Assembly (NCBI GenBank): GCA_937992195.1 | Contig: CALKKV010000078.1 | Coordinates: 1 to 43,533 of the forward strand | Reading direction: 5' to 3' | Length of the DNA: 43,533 nt | From: an uncultured Gammaproteobacteria bacterium | GTDB taxonomy: Bacteria; Pseudomonadota; Gammaproteobacteria; Arenicellales; Poriferihabitantaceae | Part shown: piece by piece, positions 1 to 5,502 of the stretch | Layout of the letters: each line of letters starts with the position of its first letter | How positions within the stretch are numbered: position 1 is the first letter of the stretch | Made by a program: the position numbers and the translations under genes | Notes under the pieces: generated by a model | What the model saw: only the letters and a program-made list of their open reading frames with translations | What the model was told of the DNA's origin: nothing | The model's database searches: none

Positions 1-123
1 AAGACAGAAATATTTAATTTTATTGAAATGTTTTACAATCCAGTAAAACGACACAGTCATACTGGAGGGGTTTCTCCAGTGCAGTTTGAAGAAGACTATT
101 ATTCCAAGCTAGAAAGTGTCTAG
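1..123 (+). mobile_element. 3' end of an IS3-family transposase (partial at window edge)
   Basis: The frame is open from base 1 to a TAG at 121-123 and gives about 40 residues. The stretch FIEMFYNPVKRHSHTGG followed by VSPVQFEE is typical of the extreme C-terminus of the IS3-family OrfB integrase core (DDE transposase, just after the catalytic Glu). The upstream part lies outside the window, so it is not known whether the element is intact. It sits next to the outermost tRNA-Leu remnant, so an insertion sequence abuts or caps the island stack. No terminal inverted repeat was identified after the stop codon. Confidence 0.8.
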
Positions 124-162
124 CAAACCCTGGGAAGTCCATCGCGATCTTTCTGATTTGAG

Positions 163-255
163 TGGCACCCGAGGCCGTGACCGGTTGCCGCGCAATTGAA
201 CCAGCAATGAGAATCTAGATATATCTAACGAAACGAGAATGTCGTGTAAGAAAAG
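163..255. repeat. Diverged 93-bp copy of the tRNA-end-derived repeat unit
   Basis: The unit begins with TGGCACCCGAGGCCG, a variant of the tRNA-Leu 3' end, continues with GGTTGCCGCGCAATTGAACC, and ends in GTCGTGTAAGAAAAG just before the tRNA fragment at 256. It aligns at both ends with the two 91-bp units at 8823-9004, but its middle is diverged. It is therefore a third member of that family at the far end of the region. The bases between the transposase stop (123) and 162 hold nothing I recognise. Confidence 0.7.
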
Positions 256-314
256 TGGTACCCGAGGCCGGACTTGAACCGGCACGATGTTGCCATCGAG
301 AGATTTTAAGCCCC
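256..314 (-). pseudogene. tRNA-Leu 3' fragment (outer att-like remnant)
   Basis: The reverse complement matches the 3' two-thirds of the intact tRNA-Leu(UAA) at 9005-9091: CCA end, acceptor 3' strand, T arm, variable arm (the same GATGGCAACATC-type sequence) and the TTAAAA anticodon loop. Homology stops after the anticodon stem, so the D arm and the 5' acceptor strand are missing and it cannot be a functional tRNA. Truncation to the 3' part is what a tyrosine-recombinase island leaves at its distal end when it integrates into a tRNA gene. The acceptor reads GAGG where the intact gene has GGAG, so it is drifting. Confidence 0.85.
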
Positions 315-452
315 GCAACTAAACACCATGTCTTTGATAGTTAATGATAGTTAGTATCAGTTTGTGATAGTCACAAATATTGTCAATTCAACAGTTAATC
401 GTAGTTAATGGCAATTAATGTAAGCTGAGCGTTGTACCTCTGGTGTACCTCT
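315..452. repeat. Repeat B', first copy of a 138-bp island-end sequence
   Basis: These 138 bp directly follow the tRNA fragment and align base for base, with about ten mismatches by eye, to 1483-1620. Together with the fragment the direct repeat is 197 bp (256-452 against 1424-1620), with weaker similarity to about 499 and 1653. It contains three GATAGT(T/C) motifs within about 45 bp and two GTACCTCT motifs 11 bp apart, an arrangement reminiscent of recombinase arm-type sites. It opens the 460-bp gene-free stretch 124-585; its remainder (453-534) has no other feature I can support. Confidence 0.8.
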
Positions 453-534
453 TCCACGATTCATTTCCCGTACTCTGTCGACGCTGAAGCTTTTGACCCA
501 TCCTCTTTTTGAGGCAATTTTTATTCCTTACATT

Positions 535-559
535 TTATCCTTACTTTATGGTAAGATAA
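535..559 (+). promoter_or_regulatory. Likely vapBC operator/promoter palindrome
   Basis: TTATCCTTAC (535-544) and GTAAGATAA (551-559) form an imperfect inverted repeat around a 6-bp centre. A plausible sigma70 promoter overlaps it: TTACAT (528-533), 18-bp spacer, TAAGAT (552-557). This would start transcription about 20 bp before the antitoxin ATG. VapB-type antitoxins usually repress their own operon by binding such palindromes. Identification as the operator is inference from position and symmetry. Confidence 0.5.
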
Positions 560-585
560 AGGCTTTAGCAAGCAATAGACAGACT

Positions 586-825
586 ATGATTACCGCAACT
601 ATTACCAGCAAAGGTCAGATCACCATTCCCAAAGACATTCGGGATCAGCTAGGTTTGCACGCCGGGGATAAGTTAAGCTTCGTTGAAGAGGAGGACGGCT
701 CCATCAATCTGGTACCGATCAAAAAACCACTCAGAGCCCTAAAAGGCTTGGTCACTAAGCCCAAACGGCCTGTCAGTGTTGAAGATATGAACAAAGCGGT
801 TAAACGCAAAGCAAGTCGGTCTTGA
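586..825 (+). CDS. vapB: VapB-type antitoxin (AbrB/MazE-like swapped-hairpin fold)
   Basis: This 79-aa protein opens with TATITSKGQITIPKDIRDQL, the hallmark of the SpoVT/AbrB DNA-binding fold. The family binds operator DNA with this N-terminal domain and neutralises a partner toxin with its C-terminal tail, here basic (ending KAVKRKASRS). I chose the ATG at 586 because the domain starts there; the frame is open further upstream but that part would read through the predicted promoter. The stop codon overlaps the start of the downstream PIN-domain toxin (TTGA), so the two are translationally coupled. It lies inside the island stack, where such pairs commonly stabilise mobile DNA. Confidence 0.88.
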   Translation: MITATITSKGQITIPKDIRDQLGLHAGDKLSFVEEEDGSINLVPIKKPLRALKGLVTKPKRPVSVEDMNKAVKRKASRS

Positions 826-1241
826 TTGCGCTCGACACCAATGTCCTTGTGCGTTATTTAGTACAGGATGATCCCAAACAAGCCAGGGTGGCCACCCGGT
901 TTATCGAACAAAATTGCACCGATGAAAAACCATGTTTTATTGGTCAGATCGTCTTATGTGAACTTGCCTGGGTATTGGAAAGCGCCTATAACCAGAATCG
1001 CGAGCAAATCGCGTATGTTATCGAAGAACTACTGCAGGTAGGACAACTTGAAGTACAACAACCAGAAGTCGTATGGCGGGCGCTCAACGATTATAAAAAT
1101 TCAAATGCCGATTTCCCGGATCATGTACTCGCTAGAGTGAATCAATCAGCCGGTTGTGAGTGTACAGTCACATTTGACATTAAAGCGAGCAAACAACCTG
1201 CCTTTAAATTACTTGGCAACAACACTTATCCACGTCAGTGA
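822..1241 (+). CDS. vapC: VapC-type PIN-domain ribonuclease toxin
   Basis: The 139-aa protein has the acidic constellation of PIN-domain nucleases: Asp5 in ALDTN, Glu47 in VLCELAW, Asp97 and Asp100 in ADFPD, and Asp119 in VTFD. VapC toxins use these residues with Mg2+ or Mn2+ to cut RNA (often tRNA) when the labile antitoxin is lost. The only start that preserves the ALDTN motif at the N-terminus is TTG at 822, overlapping the antitoxin stop by 4 bp; the weak start probably keeps toxin output low. The stop codon lies on the border of repeat A (1240), so the gene fills its island right up to the end sequence. Confidence 0.88.
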   Translation: MIALDTNVLVRYLVQDDPKQARVATRFIEQNCTDEKPCFIGQIVLCELAWVLESAYNQNREQIAYVIEELLQVGQLEVQQPEVVWRALNDYKNSNADFPDHVLARVNQSAGCECTVTFDIKASKQPAFKLLGNNTYPRQ

Positions 1242-1423
1242 AGTCGTTGGGACAATCAAAAAGTCGATCAGAAGAAATTGTTCGGGTTTTTATTGACCCT
1301 CGACCGTTCAATGTACAGAATTAGTGCTCGACCAATTAATCGTTAGAACTTACCTAGTCGCTAATGAGATTAAAACCAAAGACCTCAATACCGTCTAAAT
1401 CAGCACTATATAAATGAATAAAA
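1240..1423. repeat. Repeat A, island-end sequence (first copy)
   Basis: It is about 184 bp between the vapC stop and a tRNA-Leu fragment. It is homologous to 8636-8822, which likewise sits just before a tRNA-end core. Shared blocks include GAAGTYGTTGGGA, GTTCGGGTTT, TATTGACC and TGCTCGACCAATTAA; the last ~50 bp are more diverged. Two copies in equivalent positions imply that A is the tRNA-proximal end of each island. It is the first part of the gene-free stretch 1242-1937; no coding sequence is supported in it. Confidence 0.75.
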
Positions 1424-1482
1424 TGGTACCCGAGGCCGGACTTGAACCGGCACGATCCAAAGATCGAGGGATTTTAAGTCCC
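1424..1482 (-). pseudogene. tRNA-Leu 3' fragment (inner att-like remnant, different variable arm)
   Basis: The reverse complement again gives the 3' part of a tRNA-Leu(UAA): CCA end, T arm, variable arm and a perfect anticodon stem (GGGACTTAAAATCCC). The variable arm reads CGATCTTTGGATCG rather than the GATGGCAACATC of the intact gene and of the 256-314 fragment. The D arm and the 5' acceptor strand are absent. The different variable arm suggests this copy came in with an element from a strain or species with another tRNA-Leu allele. Confidence 0.85.
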
Positions 1483-1620
1483 ACAACTAAACACCAAGTC
1501 TTTGATAGTTAACGATAGTTAGTGTCAGTTTGTGATAGTCACAAATATTGTCAATTCAACAGCTTATCGTAGTTAATAGCAATTAATATAAGCTGAGCAC
1601 TGTACCTCTGGTGTACCTCT
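1483..1620. repeat. Repeat B, second copy of the 138-bp island-end sequence
   Basis: It is equal in length to 315-452 and about 93 percent identical by eye. It keeps the GATAGTT series and the paired GTACCTCT motifs, the latter perfectly. Homology between the two loci fades by about 1653. Between here and the next gene (1621-1937) the sequence is AT-rich and has one plausible promoter, listed separately, and no supported gene. Confidence 0.8.
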
Positions 1621-1796
1621 ATTTCTCGTTCAATCGACACTGGAACCTTTGGTCTGCAATCACACTGTATTGGCCAACAGTCGATCCCGCACTCACTCTG
1701 TGAAGCATTTCACAGTTTCGAGAAAAGATTGATGCTAACGTTAATCTAATATTATACCGACACAAAAAAGGCTATTGTTTTTTAAGTAATTACTCT

Positions 1797-1824
1797 TTGC
1801 TGTACGCACACCTGTTTGTATATA
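1797..1824 (+). promoter_or_regulatory. Candidate sigma70 promoter for the two-gene giant-protein unit
   Basis: TTGCTG (1797-1802), a 16-bp spacer and TATATA (1819-1824) lie in an AT-rich stretch upstream of the large gene at 1938. Transcription would start near 1832 and leave a leader of roughly 105 nt. This is a consensus match only. Confidence 0.4.
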
Positions 1825-1937
1825 GGGTGCACGTTCCATTCTGGCGTCGGTTTTAATAAATATGGTTCTAATTAAGAACTACCTCTTTAAAGGCTTGTAA
1901 GAACGGATAGTGCAGCAATGACAACAGGGAGAATACG

Positions 1938-4900
1938 GTGGCAAAAATTAAAGGACGCATTGTTGGCCCCGGCCAGCGCAAAGGAATTGGCAACTTAATA
2001 GTACAAGCGACTATTATCGATAAAACTACAGATAAAATCACCGAACAAGCATTGGGTTCTGCCTTAACTGACGCGGTAGGTAACTTCTTCATCAATTGGT
2101 CAAGTAGTCCAGAAAAGACGGCAAAACACCAGGTTGTATTAGAAGTAGAAACGCCGGCTAAATCTGGTGGTGATCGTAATATTATTTTTCAATCCAAGCC
2201 GAGAACCATTTCTGAGGGAACAACCACCGCGTTTCTTGTTGAGCTCACACAGGATGTGATTGATAACTTCGATGTGAGCCCGACTGATCCCAGTGATGCA
2301 GAGTCGGCAGTCATCAAAATCAAATTGGCCGCCGCAGAATCGGAAAAAATTGATCGGGAATGGGCAGCGGTTGCTCGTCAACGAGTTGCAAGGAAACGCG
2401 ATGCGCGCACCCAATTTTCAAGCAGCTTTCGACCTAAAATTCTCGAGGAGATCAGTACGCGACCAAGTGACGTCACGAAAAGTGATCAGATCGTTGTAGA
2501 AGGAGAGCCACAAAGGGATACAGATAGCGTTACGCTGAGAACTTTACAAAAGGGAGCGAACTTACTTTCCTCTAGCTCTCAAACAGTAGAAGGTAAATCG
2601 CGTATTACTAGATACTTTCTTTCACCTGAGCAGCGAGTTGAGTTACAAAAAAAACTGGATAGCTTGAATCCTGCTTCAAATACTTTACGGCAGGTAGATA
2701 TTGATGAAATCCTTTCATTTAATGAAGATGTCACTGCAAAAGACAAACCGTTTGAGTTGGGCGGAGAAGAGTCACAGTTAGAACAGTATATCCAACTTAC
2801 GTTTGACGAGTCTTGTGCTCAGTCGATTCTAGATGATTCGAACACAGAAGATGCTGAAAACGAAGATGGGTCTGTTGAGGAGGTTGAACATGAGTTTGTT
2901 CAAAAAGATATGAATCAGTTGTTGGCACGGGTCACTGCGGACATTGATTCGCCTCTTGGAACACTGAAAGGACGCCCCGGACAGAAGGATGTGATTGGCA
3001 ATATTCGAGATTTTGCTTTGTCGCCAGGGCCGGCAGATGCGCCGGCAATTTTCGATTTCCATCAACTTAATATTGCGTTTGATCATGTATGGAAAGAATT
3101 TCTCGACGACCGGATTGAGCCCCTGGCAGAAGCTGCATTTCTGTCACTGGTTGAGCGTGGTGGGGACCCCAATGTGGCGCTGCCTCAAACCAATTCGGCA
3201 CTTGACGCACTGGATGCTGAGGAACGGTTAGTGTCGTCTGCATCCGTTGATCCGATTCCAAGTACGATATACGCGCAACGGTTACCGAACTTGCCTGCAT
3301 CGGGGCTAAACCCTCTGAAACCAGATGGCTTCGACCCCGGCCCTGTTATCGATATTCCGACACCCATACCGCCGATTGAGCCCCCTATCGATACCAATCC
3401 AGGCGGCATCGATTTTCCAACTACAGATGATAAATTCTACGACCCGCCCAGCCGATCATTGATCCGTAAACTAAGAGATATTCTGCGTGGCCGTTACGCA
3501 TTCACCGCATTTGGTGCGGACCAGAAAAGTCATGCGATCAATTATGGTGTCGCCATTACTTATCGCCAACGATGGGAGCCGGTAGCCTATCAAGTCGGAG
3601 AGTTGAATCATACTATTACGCTCGCACCTGGAGAAATGCGAAAGTATGCGACTAAAACCAAGTTGACGCGTAAGCGAGTTGAGAAAGAAGTAGAAAAAAA
3701 CTCAAGTATTCTAAAAGATCACTTCCAATCTAAGACCCGCGCAGAATCAGAGATCATTCGCAAAGCACACGCTAAAACAAACTTCAGCGTCGCAGCGGAA
3801 GGAACCTATAACTTTGGCGTGGCTTCGGGGGATTCCACATCGACTACAAATCACGATTCGACAAATACATCGGATAGTGCCAAAAAATCTTTTAGAGAAG
3901 CTGTCATGAAATCATCTCAGGAGTATCGCCAAGAGCGAACTCTCGAAGTGATGCAAGAGGACACGCTGGATTTTGAAGAGTCCGAATCTGGGGAAATCAA
4001 AAACCCCAATGAGGAGCTAACTGTGACTTATTTGTTTTACGAGCTGCAACGACGGTTTCGTATTAACGAACAAATTTTCAAAGCAACGCCAGTAGTATTA
4101 GTTGCACAAAACATACCTAAACCCAATCATATCGACGAAGCCTTTTTAATCCGACATGGATGGATATTAAAACGTGCCTTACTTGATGATAGTTACGAGC
4201 CGTCACTGGCCTATGTTTCCGGCCCACTAGCAGGCGATAAAGTAACGAAAGATGCGCTCTTTACAGCGATGGAAAACCATCGACGAGTGGTAGAAACACT
4301 GAAAGATGACCTGTACGCGATGAAAGAGCAAGCCAGCGAAGGCTACGAAGCATTAAGAAGGGCGATCGAGGCCCGCATCGATGAGTCGATCGCAGAAGAC
4401 ACCGATGGATTTTTCTCGGATGTAGCTGATTTCTTCGGCGGCGATGGACAAAGTGTAGAGGGTGCCCAGGCACGAGAAGAGGCTGCGCGTGCGCACGAAC
4501 AAAGAGCGGTAGAGCAGGTCAAGCAACAAACCATGGCATTGCAGCGAGAGGTCAGTGCATATACAGAGGCCACTGATAAATATACGAAGGCACTCCGACA
4601 GCACAAGGAATGGGAGCTTAAAATTGTAGATCTCTTGCTGCATATCAAAGAGAATATTATTCACTATATGCAAGCGATTTGGGCATACGAACATCCTGAC
4701 GAGCGTTTTCTTCGCTTGCAATATAAGAAGGCGCCGACTTTCAACGAAATCAATGGCGGTGCGAGTTATACCTTTGCCGGAGATACTACGCTGACTCGCG
4801 ACACAGTACGAAGTGACGGCACGATAGAGACGCGTACTGCTGTTGAATTCGAATACAGCGCGAATTTCGATGTAGATCAAACAGGAAAAACGTTGAGTGA

Positions 4901-5456
4901 AATTGCGGACCTCAATACGCTGCTTGGCTTCAAAGGGAACTACATGATATTTCCACTGCGGGAAAATAATGCACTGACCGACTTCATGATGACGCCCTAT
5001 GTTGATGCGGGCTTTCGTTTGCTCGACCCCCATGATCCGGGAAATATAAACCGAGAGCAATTCGCACGCTATGTGTGTTATTTGCGGGATCAACTGGACG
5101 ATGCTGAGTTTGAAGCCGCCCGCCCTGCATTGCAAGATCGATTTCGCCGGCTACTTCTGTCGGAACCAAATCAAGGGGATGAAATTGTCGTGCCATCAGG
5201 CTCGTTGTATATCGAAGCGTTGCCAGGTAGCAACCCATTGATAGAAGACTTCAAACTGGCACATCGGGCGCTCGATGTGGTGCAAGCCCAAGAAGGGGCG
5301 CGACAATCTTCACTCGACAACTTGCGTCGCGCGGCATTGTTACTGGATGAGAACTATGATGATCCGGATATTGATGCCAAGTACCTGTTTGAAAACACCA
5401 CAGACAAAGAATCGGTCGTTGTTGCACCAAATCCTGGTGGCGGTGGTGGCTCCTAA
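1938..5456 (+). CDS. Large unrecognised protein, 1172 aa, with an N-terminal beta-sandwich-like domain and long coiled coil
   Basis: I do not recognise a named family. The GTG at 1938 has a good Shine-Dalgarno (CAGGGAG). The first ~100 residues (KGRIVGPGQRKGIGNLIVQA, then TDAVGNFFINW) resemble a carboxypeptidase-regulatory/transthyretin-like beta domain. A proline-rich linker lies around residues 465-490. A middle region (about 530-760) contains LAPGEMRKYATKTK and a serine/threonine-rich patch. Residues about 775-920 are charged and helical, likely coiled coil. The C-terminus ends in a Gly5-Ser tail. There is no signal peptide or membrane helix, so the protein is cytoplasmic unless exported by a dedicated machine. 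It is followed 46 bp later by a second giant gene; both are the cargo of one tRNA-Leu-bounded island. A structural or secreted-apparatus role is only a guess. Confidence 0.85.
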   Translation: MAKIKGRIVGPGQRKGIGNLIVQATIIDKTTDKITEQALGSALTDAVGNFFINWSSSPEKTAKHQVVLEVETPAKSGGDRNIIFQSKPRTISEGTTTAFLVELTQDVIDNFDVSPTDPSDAESAVIKIKLAAAESEKIDREWAAVARQRVARKRDARTQFSSSFRPKILEEISTRPSDVTKSDQIVVEGEPQRDTDSVTLRTLQKGANLLSSSSQTVEGKSRITRYFLSPEQRVELQKKLDSLNPASNTLRQVDIDEILSFNEDVTAKDKPFELGGEESQLEQYIQLTFDESCAQSILDDSNTEDAENEDGSVEEVEHEFVQKDMNQLLARVTADIDSPLGTLKGRPGQKDVIGNIRDFALSPGPADAPAIFDFHQLNIAFDHVWKEFLDDRIEPLAEAAFLSLVERGGDPNVALPQTNSALDALDAEERLVSSASVDPIPSTIYAQRLPNLPASGLNPLKPDGFDPGPVIDIPTPIPPIEPPIDTNPGGIDFPTTDDKFYDPPSRSLIRKLRDILRGRYAFTAFGADQKSHAINYGVAITYRQRWEPVAYQVGELNHTITLAPGEMRKYATKTKLTRKRVEKEVEKNSSILKDHFQSKTRAESEIIRKAHAKTNFSVAAEGTYNFGVASGDSTSTTNHDSTNTSDSAKKSFREAVMKSSQEYRQERTLEVMQEDTLDFEESESGEIKNPNEELTVTYLFYELQRRFRINEQIFKATPVVLVAQNIPKPNHIDEAFLIRHGWILKRALLDDSYEPSLAYVSGPLAGDKVTKDALFTAMENHRRVVETLKDDLYAMKEQASEGYEALRRAIEARIDESIAEDTDGFFSDVADFFGGDGQSVEGAQAREEAARAHEQRAVEQVKQQTMALQREVSAYTEATDKYTKALRQHKEWELKIVDLLLHIKENIIHYMQAIWAYEHPDERFLRLQYKKAPTFNEINGGASYTFAGDTTLTRDTVRSDGTIETRTAVEFEYSANFDVDQTGKTLSEIADLNTLLGFKGNYMIFPLRENNALTDFMMTPYVDAGFRLLDPHDPGNINREQFARYVCYLRDQLDDAEFEAARPALQDRFRRLLLSEPNQGDEIVVPSGSLYIEALPGSNPLIEDFKLAHRALDVVQAQEGARQSSLDNLRRAALLLDENYDDPDIDAKYLFENTTDKESVVVAPNPGGGGGS

Positions 5457-5502
5457 TGTGAGTAATCCTCCAGCAGTGATCATTAACGTACGTTAGGAAG
5501 TA

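Noticed and set aside
493..585. Upstream extension of the VapB antitoxin frame
   Set aside because: The extra 31 residues cover the palindromic operator and predicted promoter, and the AbrB-type domain begins exactly at the ATG at 586.
4353..5135. 260-codon open frame on the minus strand
   Set aside because: It is antisense to the 1172-aa gene, shows no protein-like pattern, and the plus-strand reading has a good start and a coherent domain order.
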